Shown here: one piece after another, positions 17,944 through 26,149 of the stretch | Position numbering within the stretch: the first letter of the stretch is position 1 | Layout of the letters: every line of letters starts with the position of its first letter | DNA from: Giesbergeria sp. | GTDB taxonomy: Bacteria > Pseudomonadota > Gammaproteobacteria > Burkholderiales > Burkholderiaceae_C | DNA: 33,907 bases | Direction: 5' to 3' | Assembly: GCA_017985015.1 (NCBI GenBank) | Contig: JAGNYI010000032.1 | Span: 1-33,907, forward strand | The notes under the pieces: generated by a model | The model's database searches: none | Told to the model about the DNA's origin: nothing | What the model saw: only the letters and a program-made list of their open reading frames with translations | Translations under genes and position numbers: made by a program

Positions 17944-18014
17944 CTTCCTGGACGCCTTATGGCTTGCGCTAGCGCTTACCGGGGATATGCAGCATGGCAC
18001 TGGTGTAGAAATTT

Positions 18015-18071
18015 ACTATCTAAAAGATAGCTGTAATCGCTTATTAGATAAGCGCTAGATCCATATTTCAC
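18015..18071 (+). repeat. Two-hairpin intergenic repeat, copy 5
   Basis: The core 18015-18056 reads ACTATC / 5 nt / GATAGC, spacer tgta, then ATCGCTT / 7 nt / AAGCGCT, followed by agatccatatttca. There is one mismatch in each stem. It lies between the convergent SDR and eda genes and its flank touches the eda stop codon. Confidence 0.8.
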
Positions 18072-18706
18072 TGGTTTTTTTCACGCATCGCGTGCGTTGC
18101 CTGCGCCTGTTCCGTGATGCGCGCCCAGTCGCCTGCGCCCACGGCATCGGGTGGCGTCAGCCACGAGCCACCCACGCAGCGCACATTGGGCAGCGCGAGG
18201 TAGTCGCCCGCCGACTGCGCTGTGATACCGCCCGTAGGGCAGAAGCCGACGGCGCCAAACGGGCTGGCCCAGGCTTTGAGCAAACCGACACCCCCCACGG
18301 CCTGCGCCGGGAACAGCTTGAGAAAGTCGTAGCCGTCGGCCAGGGCGGCCATGATCTCACCCGAGGTCGCCACGCCGGGCAGCAGCGGCAGGCCCAGTGC
18401 GCGGCAGGCTGCGCCCACGGCGTGGGTGTAGCCGGGGCTCACAGCAAACACCGCGCCTGCTTCTTGGGCACGCCGCGCGTCCTCGGCGTTCAGCACCGTG
18501 CCCGCGCCGACGATGGCGTCGGGCAATGCACGCGCGATCGCTTCGATGGCCGGCAGGGCGGCAGGCGTGCGCAGGGTGATTTCCAGCACCCGCACGCCGC
18601 CAGCGAGCAACGCGCGCGCCAGCGGCAGTGCGTCGGCCTCGCGCTCGATCACGATAACGGGAATGACAGGCCCGAAACCGGGCAAATCCTGTGTCTTCAA
18701 AGCCAT
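18068..18706 (-). CDS. eda: 2-keto-3-deoxy-6-phosphogluconate aldolase
   Basis: This 212-residue protein is the final enzyme of the Entner-Doudoroff route. It splits KDPG into pyruvate and glyceraldehyde 3-phosphate. The Schiff-base lysine is Lys130 in [11 protein letters not shown]; Glu42 and Arg46 (VLEITLRTP) are the expected active-site residues, and the GAGTVL and PGVATSGE segments are typical. The start ATG 18706 has AAGGAG upstream, although the frame stays open further. The start lies 10 bp inside the end of edd, so the two are translationally coupled and share the edd promoter and its HexR-like sites. Confidence 0.97.
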   Translation of the reverse strand: MALKTQDLPGFGPVIPVIVIEREADALPLARALLAGGVRVLEITLRTPAALPAIEAIARALPDAIVGAGTVLNAEDARRAQEAGAVFAVSPGYTHAVGAACRALGLPLLPGVATSGEIMAALADGYDFLKLFPAQAVGGVGLLKAWASPFGAVGFCPTGGITAQSAGDYLALPNVRCVGGSWLTPPDAVGAGDWARITEQAQATHAMREKNQ

Positions 18707-20466
18707 GTGCAGGCTCCTTGTTCGGCACCGGCTGCGTTCTGCCGGAAGTTGTGGAAAAGATCGCGTCCGAAGGTGTGCGCCGGCGGGGCGCTCGGCTGCG
18801 CGGGGGCGCGGGCTTCCCATTCTTCGGCGCCCACCAGAACGTCCAGCGTGCCGCCATCGGCGTCGACACGCACGATGTCGCCATCGCGCACCCGCGCCAG
18901 CGGTCCGCCGCCCAGCGCTTCGGGCGTGACGTGGATGGCAGCGGGCACCTTGCCCGAAGCACCGCTCATGCGCCCGTCGGTCACCAGCGCCACGCGCAAG
19001 CCCTTGCCTTGCAGCACGGCCAGCGGCGGCGTGAGCTTGTGCAGTTCGGGCATGCCGTTGGCGCGGGGGCCTTGGAAGCGCACTACGGCCACCAGGTCGC
19101 CTTGCAGTTCGCCCGCATCAAACGCGGCCAGCAAGGCCTCCTGCGAATCGAAGACACGCGCTGGCGCCTCGACCACATGCCGGTCATCCGGCACGGCAGA
19201 CACCTTGATGACGGCGCGGCCCAGGCGCCCTTGCAGCAGGCGCAGCCCGCCGGTGGGTGAGAACGGCGCCGCCGCTGTGCGCACTACGCCTTCGTCGCCC
19301 GAGACCGCAGGTGCGGCCTTCGCACCGGCACGGATACCACCGGCATTCACGCTGAGCACGTCCGCGTGCATCAACCCGGCGTCCAGCAGCTCGCGCAGGA
19401 TCCATGGCGGGCCACCGGCCGCCTGGAACTGGTTCACGTCGGCATCGCCATTGGGATAGACGCGCGCCAGCAGCGGGACTGCCGCAGACAGATCGTCAAA
19501 GTCGGTCCAGTCAATGAAAATCCCCGCGCTGCGCGCCACCGCCACCCAGTGGATCAGGTGGTTGGTCGAGCCGCCCGTGGCCAGCAAGGCCACCATGGCG
19601 TTGACGATGCAGCGTTCGTCCACCAGGTAGCCGATGGGCGTGAAGCGCGCGCCGCGCTTGCCGATGTTCAGCACGGTGGCAAGGGCATCGCGCGTGAACT
19701 GTTCGCGCTCTGCGCTGGCCGGGTGGGCAAAAGCGGCGTTCGGTACATGCAGGCCCATCGCTTCGAGCAGCATCTGGTTGCTGTTGGCCGTGCCGTAGAA
19801 GGTGCAGGTGCCGGGGCCGTGGTACGCGGCCTGCTCGGACGCCAGCAGCTCCGGGCGGCCCACCTTGCCCTGGGCATAGTCTTCGCGCACCTTGGATTTG
19901 GTTTTGTTGGAGATCCCCGTGCCCATCGGGCCGGCGGGCACGAAAACGCAGGGCAGATGGCCGTAGTGCAGCGCGCCAATCAACAGGCCGGGCACGATCT
20001 TGTCGCAAATGCCCAGCAGCAAGGCGCCATCGAACACGTCGTGCGACAAGGCGATGGCGGTGGACATGGCGATGGCATCGCGCGAGAACAGGCTCAGCTC
20101 CATGCCGGCCGTGCCCTGGGTAATGCCGTCGCACATGGCGGGCACGCCGCCCGCCACCTGCACCGTGGCGCCCAATCGCGCCCCCTCATCGCGCAGCACC
20201 GCCGGAAAGCCCTGGTAGGGCTGGTGGGCCGAGAGCATGTCGTTGTAGGCGGTGACGATGCCGATGTTGGGCGCCTTCTCCACCGTCACCTTGAGCTTGT
20301 CGGCGCCGGGCAGCGCGGCGTAGGCATGCGCCAGGTTGGCGCAGCCCATGCGGTCCTGTGGCGGCCTGCGCGCAATCATGGTGTCGACATGGGCGAGGTA
20401 GGCGGCGCGGGTCTCGCGGCTGCGATCAACGATGCGCTGGGTGACGCGCGCGACGACGGGATGCAT
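18697..20466 (-). CDS. edd: 6-Phosphogluconate dehydratase
   Basis: This 589-residue protein is close to the family length of about 600. It belongs to the IlvD/Edd family, with Cys ligands for a 4Fe-4S cluster expected in [19 protein letters not shown] and GICDKIVPG, plus [12 protein letters not shown]-type and [15 protein letters not shown] segments. It dehydrates 6-phosphogluconate to KDPG in the cytoplasm. The start ATG 20466 is chosen because GGAG precedes it. The longer frame from 20514 would run through a HexR-like operator. It is the first gene of edd-eda. Two operator-like palindromes lie 32 and 118 bp upstream. Confidence 0.97.
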   Translation of the reverse strand: MHPVVARVTQRIVDRSRETRAAYLAHVDTMIARRPPQDRMGCANLAHAYAALPGADKLKVTVEKAPNIGIVTAYNDMLSAHQPYQGFPAVLRDEGARLGATVQVAGGVPAMCDGITQGTAGMELSLFSRDAIAMSTAIALSHDVFDGALLLGICDKIVPGLLIGALHYGHLPCVFVPAGPMGTGISNKTKSKVREDYAQGKVGRPELLASEQAAYHGPGTCTFYGTANSNQMLLEAMGLHVPNAAFAHPASAEREQFTRDALATVLNIGKRGARFTPIGYLVDERCIVNAMVALLATGGSTNHLIHWVAVARSAGIFIDWTDFDDLSAAVPLLARVYPNGDADVNQFQAAGGPPWILRELLDAGLMHADVLSVNAGGIRAGAKAAPAVSGDEGVVRTAAAPFSPTGGLRLLQGRLGRAVIKVSAVPDDRHVVEAPARVFDSQEALLAAFDAGELQGDLVAVVRFQGPRANGMPELHKLTPPLAVLQGKGLRVALVTDGRMSGASGKVPAAIHVTPEALGGGPLARVRDGDIVRVDADGGTLDVLVGAEEWEARAPAQPSAPPAHTFGRDLFHNFRQNAAGAEQGACTWL

Positions 20467-20497
20467 GGCAGGCTCCGATCTGAAAAGGAACGAAGAA

Positions 20498-20512
20498 TGT
20501 AACTTGATAACC
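20498..20512 (-). promoter_or_regulatory. HexR-like operator, weak, upstream of edd
   Basis: On the minus strand GGTTATCAAGTTACA matches the HexR-type consensus TGTAATTAAATTACA at 11 of 15 positions. It lies between the edd start and the stronger site further upstream. One arm is degenerate. Confidence 0.45.
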
Positions 20513-20583
20513 ATTTTTCTTCAAGCGAACCCAGCCAAAAGCCTAAAAAACACTCTTATTTCTTAATGGAGAAAGCGCAATTA

Positions 20584-20598
20584 AGTAACTAAATTACA
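20584..20598 (-). promoter_or_regulatory. HexR-like operator upstream of edd
   Basis: AGTAACTAAATTACA matches the HexR-type consensus TGTAATTAAATTACA at 13 of 15 positions, with perfect GTAA/TTAC arms. It sits 118 bp upstream of the edd start and just beyond the pgi stop codon. HexR is an RpiR-type repressor released by KDPG, the product of Edd. Confidence 0.65.
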
Positions 20599-20605
20599 AA
20601 CTCGC

Positions 20606-22162
20606 TCACTCTGCGCGCAAGCGCTCCAGCAGCCCAGCGGTGGAGCCGTCCAACCCTTGCGTATCTCCGCTGCGCAGCCGCTGCTCCAGATCGTTGGCAA
20701 GTACTTTCCCGAGTTCCACGCCCCATTGGTCAAAGCTGTTGATGCCCCAGACGCTCCCACTGACGAAGACCCGGTGCTCCTGCAGCGCCAGCAGCGCACC
20801 CAGGCTGCGGGGCGTCAGGGCTTCGAGCAGCAGAAAACTGCTGGGCCGGTTGCCCGGAAACTCGCGGTGGCGGTTCGCGTTGGCGCGGCCCACCATCAAG
20901 GCCTGGGCCTGAGCCAGGGCGTTGGCCAGAAGCTTTTCGTGGTGGCCGGGCCAGGGGTGGTCGGCCTGGCGCACGGCAACGATCTCCAGCGGCAGCACCT
21001 CCGTACCCTGGTGCAGCATCTGGAAGAAGGCATGCTGGCCGTTGGTGCCGGGTTCGCCCCAGAGGACAGGGGCGCTGTCGACGCAGAGCAGCGCGCCGCT
21101 GCGGTCCACACGCTTGCCGTTGCTCTCCATTTCAAGCTGCTGCAGATAGGCCGGCAAGCGGCCCAGGGCGGCGTGGTAAGGCGCCACGCAGCGACTGGAG
21201 AAACCATGGAAATTGCGGTACCAGACGTCCAGCAGCCCCATGCGCAGCGGCAGGTTGGCTTGCGGTGGCGCGGTGCGAAAGTGCTCGTCCATGGCATGGG
21301 CCCCGGCCAGAAACTCGCCAAAGCGGGCTTTGCCGATGGCAATGGCAAGCGCCAGCCCAATGGCCGACCAGATCGAGTAGCGCCCGCCCACCCAGTCCCA
21401 GAAACCAAGGCAGGTGTGGATACCCAGCGCCCGCGCTGCCTCGATGTTGGTCGTGAGGCCGATGAAATGGCGGGCCACGTCCTGCCCGCCCTGCTGCGCA
21501 AACCAGGCCATCGCCGAGTGCGCGTTGGTCATGGTCTCGGCGGTGGTGAAGGTCTTGGAAGCCACCAGAAACACGGTGCTCTCGGCCCGCAAACCTCGCA
21601 GCACGGCATGGAGCTCATGGCCATCGACGTTGGAGACGAAATGCAGGCGCTTGCCCGGCGCGCGGTACGCCTCCAGCGCACGCACGGCCATGGCCGGCCC
21701 CAGATCCGAGCCCCCAATGCCGATGTTGACGATGTCGGTGATGCGGTCGTCGGCGCGCACCCGTTCGGCAAAGTCCAGCATGGCTGTCTGCACGGCATGC
21801 ACCTCGGCCAGCAGTCCGGCAATTTCCGGCCGATCGCCCGGCAAGGTGAGGCCTGCGGGCCGGCGCAGCAGGGTATGCAGCACGGCGCGCTGCTCGGTGG
21901 TGTTGATCGGATCGCCGCGCAGCATGGCGTCGCGCTGCCCGGTGACGCCGGAGGCCCTGGCCAGCTGCTGCAGCAGCGCTTCGGTCTCGCGCGTCCAGAG
22001 GTTCTTGGACAGATCGGCAAACACCTCGGGAGCCTGCTGGCTGAAGTGCGCGAAGCGCTGGGCGTCGCGCGCAAAGGCCTCGCGCAGGTCCAGCGCACAC
22101 CCCTCTGCATCGAAATGGGCTTGCAGACGGGGCCATTCGGCGGTTTGATCACAACGTTGCAT
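20606..22162 (-). CDS. pgi: Glucose-6-phosphate isomerase
   Basis: This 518-residue enzyme interconverts glucose 6-phosphate and fructose 6-phosphate. Visible family segments are NIGIGGSDLGPAM, the SKTFTT loop that binds phosphate, GGRYSIWSAIGL and GEPGTNGQHAFFQMLHQGTE containing active-site residues. The C-terminal region FDQWGVELGK carries the conserved lysine. The start ATG 22162 has AAGGA 8 nt upstream on the minus strand. It is divergent from zwf over a 146-bp control region with two HexR-like sites. In Entner-Doudoroff bacteria it usually works backwards, returning fructose 6-phosphate to glucose 6-phosphate. It is probably not cotranscribed with edd, given the 139-bp gap and a separate operator. 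Confidence 0.97.
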   Translation of the reverse strand: MQRCDQTAEWPRLQAHFDAEGCALDLREAFARDAQRFAHFSQQAPEVFADLSKNLWTRETEALLQQLARASGVTGQRDAMLRGDPINTTEQRAVLHTLLRRPAGLTLPGDRPEIAGLLAEVHAVQTAMLDFAERVRADDRITDIVNIGIGGSDLGPAMAVRALEAYRAPGKRLHFVSNVDGHELHAVLRGLRAESTVFLVASKTFTTAETMTNAHSAMAWFAQQGGQDVARHFIGLTTNIEAARALGIHTCLGFWDWVGGRYSIWSAIGLALAIAIGKARFGEFLAGAHAMDEHFRTAPPQANLPLRMGLLDVWYRNFHGFSSRCVAPYHAALGRLPAYLQQLEMESNGKRVDRSGALLCVDSAPVLWGEPGTNGQHAFFQMLHQGTEVLPLEIVAVRQADHPWPGHHEKLLANALAQAQALMVGRANANRHREFPGNRPSSFLLLEALTPRSLGALLALQEHRVFVSGSVWGINSFDQWGVELGKVLANDLEQRLRSGDTQGLDGSTAGLLERLRAE

Positions 22163-22207
22163 CGGGGAATCCTTGGATCGGGCGAGGGCTCATTCCGGGC
22201 ACAGGAA

Positions 22208-22222
22208 TGTAACTTAATTACT
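22208..22222. promoter_or_regulatory. HexR-like operator, pgi side
   Basis: TGTAACTTAATTACT matches TGTAATTAAATTACA at 12 of 15 positions with a GTAA/TTAC dyad. It lies 46 bp upstream of the pgi start in the divergent pgi-zwf region. Confidence 0.6.
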
Positions 22223-22263
22223 TTTCATCAAAGATATATCCACAAAGAACTTCCAAATATTCA

Positions 22264-22278
22264 TGTAACGCGATTACA
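22264..22278. promoter_or_regulatory. HexR-like operator, zwf side
   Basis: TGTAA-CGCGA-TTACA is a perfect 5-bp inverted repeat with 5-bp spacing, 30 bp upstream of the zwf start. The centre differs from the AT-rich consensus but both arms match fully. Confidence 0.65.
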
Positions 22279-22308
22279 ATTTTTCGTCCCATCCCTAAGG
22301 AAGTGTCC

Positions 22309-23763
22309 ATGAGTTTCGATCTGGTGCTGTTTGGCGGAACCGGCGATCTGGCCTGGCGCAAGCTGATGCCGGCGCTGTTCCAGGCTTTTCGCCACGGCAC
22401 GTTGCCCGCGGGCGGCCGCATTATTGGCGTCGCCCGCGACGATCTGAGCGACACCCAGTACCGACAGTTGATGGCCGAACGGGCCGAACGGGTGGAGCTG
22501 GCCAAGCGGCCCAGCGACGAGGAGTTTGCCCAGTTTGGCGCCATGCTGCACTACCTGCGCATGGATTTGTCGCAGTCCGCTGACTACGAACGGCTGGCAG
22601 CGCTGCTGCGCGAGCGCGAGGCCGATTGCGTGGTCATGTACCTGGCGACGGCCCCCGGGCTGTTCACCTCGGTGGCCGAGCAGATCGGCGCGGTGGGGCT
22701 GAACGGCCCGACGACGCGCATGGTGCTGGAAAAACCCCTGGGGCACGACCTGCAGTCCAACCGCGCGATCAACGCCACGCTGGCCAGCGTACTGGACGAA
22801 GACCAGATTTTTCGCATCGACCACTACCTGGGCAAGCCTTCGGTGCAGAACCTGTTTGCGCTGCGCTTTGGCAACACCCTGTTCGAGCCCCTGTGGCGGC
22901 GCGACACCATCTCGAACATCCAGATCACGATTGCCGAAGACCTGGGTGTAGAGACGCGCGGCGCCTTCTACGACCAGACCGGGACCCTGCGCGACATGGT
23001 GCAGAACCACGCCCTGCAACTGCTCTGCGCCATTGGCATGGAGCCGCCGATCAATTCCAGCGCCAGCGCCATCCGCGACGAAAAACTCAAGGTACTGCAA
23101 TCGCTCAAGCCCTGGACCCCCGAAACGCTGGCGAAGCACGTGGTGCGCGGGCGCTACGCCAGCGGCACGGCGCTGGGCCAGCCTGTGCCCGGCTACCTGC
23201 AGGAAAGCGGCGTGGCAGCCACCAGCACCACCGAGACCTTTGTGGCGCTGCGCACCGAGATCTCGAACTGGCGCTGGGCGGGCGTGCCCTTCTACATTCG
23301 CACCGGCAAACGGCTGGCAGGGCGCGACGCACACATTGCCATCAACTTCCGCCCGGTGCCGCACCCCATTTTCAAGACCCCGCTGGGCGCAGCCAATCGC
23401 CTGGTGATCAACCTGCAGCCGCGCGACGGCCTGGAGCTGCACCTGCTGGCCCAAAGCGCCGCGCAAGACCAGGCCCAGCCCACGCTGGCGCCGGTGCATC
23501 TGAACCTCGACTTTGACCAGCGCTTTGGTGCCGAGCGCGTGGGCGCCTACGAGCGCCTGCTGCTCGACGTGATCGCCGGGCGCCTGAACCTGTTTGTGCG
23601 CAGCGACGAGCAGGAAGAGGCCTGGCGCTGGGTGGAACCTATCCTGCAGCACTGGCGCAACGATCCGGCCGGCCCGCGCCCCTATGTGGCCGGCGGCTGG
23701 GGACCGAGCGCAGCCAGCGCCATGATTGCGCGCGACGGCCATTGCTGGAGCGAGGAGATGTGA
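22309..23763 (+). CDS. zwf: Glucose-6-phosphate 1-dehydrogenase
   Basis: This 484-residue enzyme oxidises glucose 6-phosphate to 6-phosphogluconolactone with NAD(P)+. The nucleotide-binding motif GGTGDLAWRK is at 9-18 and the signature RIDHYLGK at 169-176 contains the substrate-binding lysine and histidine. VPFYIRTGKRL further on is also typical. The start ATG 22309 has AAGGAA 7 nt upstream and is preferred over the GTG two codons earlier. The gene is transcribed alone and ends 15 bp from the convergent glk. The lactonase gene pgl, often next to zwf, is absent from this window, so that step must be encoded elsewhere or be spontaneous. Confidence 0.97.
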   Translation: MSFDLVLFGGTGDLAWRKLMPALFQAFRHGTLPAGGRIIGVARDDLSDTQYRQLMAERAERVELAKRPSDEEFAQFGAMLHYLRMDLSQSADYERLAALLREREADCVVMYLATAPGLFTSVAEQIGAVGLNGPTTRMVLEKPLGHDLQSNRAINATLASVLDEDQIFRIDHYLGKPSVQNLFALRFGNTLFEPLWRRDTISNIQITIAEDLGVETRGAFYDQTGTLRDMVQNHALQLLCAIGMEPPINSSASAIRDEKLKVLQSLKPWTPETLAKHVVRGRYASGTALGQPVPGYLQESGVAATSTTETFVALRTEISNWRWAGVPFYIRTGKRLAGRDAHIAINFRPVPHPIFKTPLGAANRLVINLQPRDGLELHLLAQSAAQDQAQPTLAPVHLNLDFDQRFGAERVGAYERLLLDVIAGRLNLFVRSDEQEEAWRWVEPILQHWRNDPAGPRPYVAGGWGPSAASAMIARDGHCWSEEM

Positions 23764-23778
23764 GCGGTACCCGCCGCC

Positions 23779-24759
23779 CTATCGGCTTGCAGCGTCCGCC
23801 ATGTCCAAGGCCCGCGCGGCGCCATACAGGGCCGGCGCGCCATCGGGATCGATCACCCAGCAGGGAATGCTGGCCAGGTAGTCCCTGAAGCGCCCCTTGG
23901 CTTCAAAGCGCTTGCGGAAGGACGACTGGTCAAACCACGGGCCCAGGCGCGGCACGATGCCCCCGCCCAGGTACACGCCGCCCTTGGCGCCCAGGGTGAG
24001 CGCCAGATTCCCCGCCACGCTGCCCAGAAAACCGCAGAACATGTCCAGCGCCTGCAGCGCCAAGGGCTCGTGCTGCTCCAGGGCCAGGCCAGTGACCTGG
24101 GCGGGATCGGTCACTTCTTTGCCAGCTTCGCGCCCCAATTTGCGCAGGGCGTGGTACAGATCCACCAGACCCGCCCCCGAGAGGGCACGCTCGGCCGACA
24201 CGTGGCCATAGCGCTCTTTGAGCAGGGACACCACCTCGAACTCCTGCGCCGTTTCGGCGGCGAGCGACACATGGCCACCCTCGCCCGCCAAGGGCACGCC
24301 CCGCCCGGAGCCCTGGGGAAAGAGCAGGCCCGATACGCCAAGCCCGGTGCCCGGCCCCAGCAGCGCCACCGCCGCGCCCGGTACGGCTTGGCTGCCGCCC
24401 ACCTGGCGCAGCAACTCTGGCTTGAGCTGGGGCAGCGCCAATGCCAGCGCGGTGAAGTCGTTGATGACGATCAGCCGCTGCAAACCCAGGGCTTGCTGCA
24501 CGGCGCGCTGCGAAAAGCTCCAGGAGTGGTTGGTCATGCGCACTTCGTCGCCCACCACCGGGTTGGCAATGCCAAACGCCGCCTCCCGCGGCTGCGGCAC
24601 CTGTACCTGCGCCAGGTAGGCTGACACAGCCGCCGTCAGGCTCGGGTAGTCGTCGCAAGGCTGTACCCGGATGTCATTGAACGGGCCCTGGGGCGTGGCC
24701 TGCCAGGCCAGGCGGATATTGGTGCCACCAATGTCGGCAAGAAGGCGCGAAGGGTGCAT
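23779..24759 (-). CDS. glk: Glucokinase
   Basis: This 326-residue enzyme is of the E. coli Glk type. The phosphate-binding motif DIGGTN is at 9-14, the catalytic base is Asp101 in VINDFTALAL, and LGPGTGLGVSG is the second nucleotide loop. It phosphorylates glucose with ATP after uptake by the ABC transporter encoded upstream. I chose ATG 24759; an in-frame TTG at 24792 would add 11 poorly conserved residues. No good ribosome binding site is seen for either. No HexR-like site lies directly upstream. The gene follows the transporter ATPase gene after 143 bp that hold a two-hairpin repeat, so it may be read through from the transporter operon. Confidence 0.95.
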   Translation of the reverse strand: MHPSRLLADIGGTNIRLAWQATPQGPFNDIRVQPCDDYPSLTAAVSAYLAQVQVPQPREAAFGIANPVVGDEVRMTNHSWSFSQRAVQQALGLQRLIVINDFTALALALPQLKPELLRQVGGSQAVPGAAVALLGPGTGLGVSGLLFPQGSGRGVPLAGEGGHVSLAAETAQEFEVVSLLKERYGHVSAERALSGAGLVDLYHALRKLGREAGKEVTDPAQVTGLALEQHEPLALQALDMFCGFLGSVAGNLALTLGAKGGVYLGGGIVPRLGPWFDQSSFRKRFEAKGRFRDYLASIPCWVIDPDGAPALYGAARALDMADAASR

Positions 24760-24800
24760 AAGAGAGGAAGCGCGCGCCCCGGCTCCGGCCAAGGCACGTC

Positions 24801-24857
24801 GCTATTAAATAAATAGCTTATAGCGCTTGTGGAATAAGCGCTGGAGCCTGTTTTTAC
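24801..24857 (+). repeat. Two-hairpin intergenic repeat, copy 6
   Basis: The core 24801-24842 reads GCTATT / 5 nt / AATAGC, spacer ttat, then AGCGCTT / 7 nt / AAGCGCT, followed by ggagcctgtttttacc. Both stems are perfect. It lies between the ATPase gene and glk. If those genes share a transcript, the element is transcribed in the antisense sense relative to its own orientation. Confidence 0.85.
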
Positions 24858-24902
24858 CTGAAATTTCAACGCACCGCCAGTGTACGGACCTGCGAAACCG
24901 TA

Positions 24903-25964
24903 TCAGGCAGCGCGGCTTTCGGTTCGCACGTCAAACCAGTGCGCGTGGGCCGGCGCCACGCTCAGGCCGACGCGGTCGCCGGGCTGCACCCGGGTCTGTG
25001 CGTGGGTGCGCAGCGTGACGCTGCCGGCCGAGGTGTCCACCATCACGTAGGTGTCCGGCCCCGTGGGCTCAACCACGCTCACCTCTCCGCGCCACGCAGC
25101 GCCGTCCTGCAACTCCAGGTGCTCCGGCCGCACGCCCAGCAGCCATTCGCTCCCGCCTTGCGGCGCGCTGAGATCCAGCAGCGCACCCGGGACGCCGAAT
25201 TGCCCGTCGGTCTGCGCGCCGCGCAGCAGGTTCATGGTGGGCGAACCGATGAAGGTGGCGACATAGGTGTTGGCGGGGCGGTTGTAGATCTCGTCCGGCG
25301 TGCCCAGTTGCTGCACGACGCCGCCTTTCATCACCGCGATGCGTGAGCCCAGGGTCATCGCTTCCACCTGATCGTGCGTGACGTACACGCTGGTGATGCC
25401 ACTGGCCTGGTGCAGACGCTTGATTTCGGCGCGCATTTCCACCCGCAGCTTGGCGTCCAGGTTGGACAGCGGCTCGTCAAACAAAAAGAGCTGCGGCTGG
25501 CGCGCCAGGGCCCGCCCCATGGCCACGCGCTGGCGCTGCCCGCCGGAGAGCTGGCTGGGGCGGCGGTCCAGCAGGTGGCCGATCTGCAGCATGGCGGCCA
25601 CTTCGTCAATGCGCTTTTTGCGTTCGGCCTTGGGCATCTTGCGCATCTCCAGCGCGAAGCCGATGTTGTCGGCCACCGAAAGCGTCGGGTAGAGCGCGTA
25701 GCTCTGAAACACCATGGCGATGTCGCGGTCGCGCGGCGCCATGCCGACCACGTTCTTGCCCGCGATGCGGATTTCGCCCTCGGTCGGCTCGGCGAGCCCG
25801 GCAATGATGCTCAGCAGCGTCGATTTACCGCAGCCCGAGGGGCCGACGAGGATCAGGAACTCGCCCGGCTCAACGTGGATGTCCACCTTTTGCAGCACCT
25901 CCACGCTTTTGTCGCCCTTGCCAAAGCGCTTGTTGATGCCGCAAATCTCCAATGAAGACGCCAT
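24903..25964 (-). CDS. gtsD: Sugar ABC transporter ATP-binding protein (MalK/GtsD-like)
   Basis: This 353-residue ATPase of the CUT1 carbohydrate family has Walker A GPSGCGKST at 41-49, Q-loop Gln87, signature LSGGQ at 139-143, Walker B LFLFDE at 159-164 with catalytic Glu164, and switch His197. The C-terminal ~110 residues form the OB-fold regulatory domain common in MalK/UgpC (LLGVRPEHLEL). Two copies drive import through the two permeases encoded just upstream. The start ATG 25964 is preferred; a GTG at 25985 would add seven residues. It is separated from the permease gene by a 184-bp structured region. The symbol is inferred from the glucose-type binding protein of the same operon. Confidence 0.92.
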   Translation of the reverse strand: MASSLEICGINKRFGKGDKSVEVLQKVDIHVEPGEFLILVGPSGCGKSTLLSIIAGLAEPTEGEIRIAGKNVVGMAPRDRDIAMVFQSYALYPTLSVADNIGFALEMRKMPKAERKKRIDEVAAMLQIGHLLDRRPSQLSGGQRQRVAMGRALARQPQLFLFDEPLSNLDAKLRVEMRAEIKRLHQASGITSVYVTHDQVEAMTLGSRIAVMKGGVVQQLGTPDEIYNRPANTYVATFIGSPTMNLLRGAQTDGQFGVPGALLDLSAPQGGSEWLLGVRPEHLELQDGAAWRGEVSVVEPTGPDTYVMVDTSAGSVTLRTHAQTRVQPGDRVGLSVAPAHAHWFDVRTESRAA

Positions 25965-25969
25965 GATGG

Positions 25970-26149
25970 GGAGCCTGTTATGCACTTTTACATGCCCACG
26001 AAAGCCGGGGAAAGGCCCGGCAACTAGGCGCAGGACGCGCCGCGGTATGGATACCGCAAGCGTTCTGCAACAACGTGGCCGGGCCTTTCCCCAGCTTTCC
26101 CGAAGGGTTGGACTCCAACGCGGGTACGTAAAAGTGCATCACAGGCTCC
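25970..26149. repeat. Long imperfect inverted repeat inside the transporter operon
   Basis: The left arm starts at 25970 (GGAGCCTGTTATGCACTTTT) and the right arm ends at 26149 with its near-exact reverse complement. The outer 31 bp match at 27 positions. A second block around GGGGAAAGGCCCGGC (left 26000-26021, right about 26075-26096) matches at 21 of 22. The right arm has about 20 extra bases with a small hairpin GTTGG-act-CCAAC. The centre contains the perfect hairpin GCGGTAT-gg-ATACCGC (26042-26057). In RNA this would fold into a stem over 50 bp long. It may be a MITE-like insertion or an mRNA structure that sets permease versus ATPase levels. No target-site duplication is evident. Confidence 0.8.
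25978..26139 (-). CDS. Possible small protein of 53 residues
   Basis: An ATG at 26139 follows AGGAG by 6 nt, and that AGGAG overlaps the stop codon of the upstream permease (TAGGAG). The frame runs 53 codons to TAA at 25978. The predicted product starts MHFYVPALESNPSGKLGKGP and has four cysteines, no membrane segment and no family I recognise. It lies wholly inside the long inverted repeat, so the frame may be an accident of that structure. The well-placed ribosome binding site is the reason to list it. Confidence 0.25.
   Translation of the reverse strand: MHFYVPALESNPSGKLGKGPATLLQNACGIHTAARPAPSCRAFPRLSWACKSA

Noticed and set aside
20464-20514. Upstream ATG at 20514 as the edd start
   Set aside because: It has no ribosome binding site, would run through an operator-like site, and adds 16 non-conserved residues.
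20657-22312. 551-codon plus-strand frame opposite pgi
   Set aside because: It is antisense to a clear pgi and crosses the divergent control region with HexR-like sites; no domain is seen.
22261-23742. 493-codon minus-strand frame opposite zwf
   Set aside because: It is a compositional shadow of zwf and ends inside the pgi-zwf regulatory gap.
25970-26149. A complete IS element bounded by the long inverted repeat
   Set aside because: There is no transposase frame inside, no target duplication is visible, and the element is only 180 bp.
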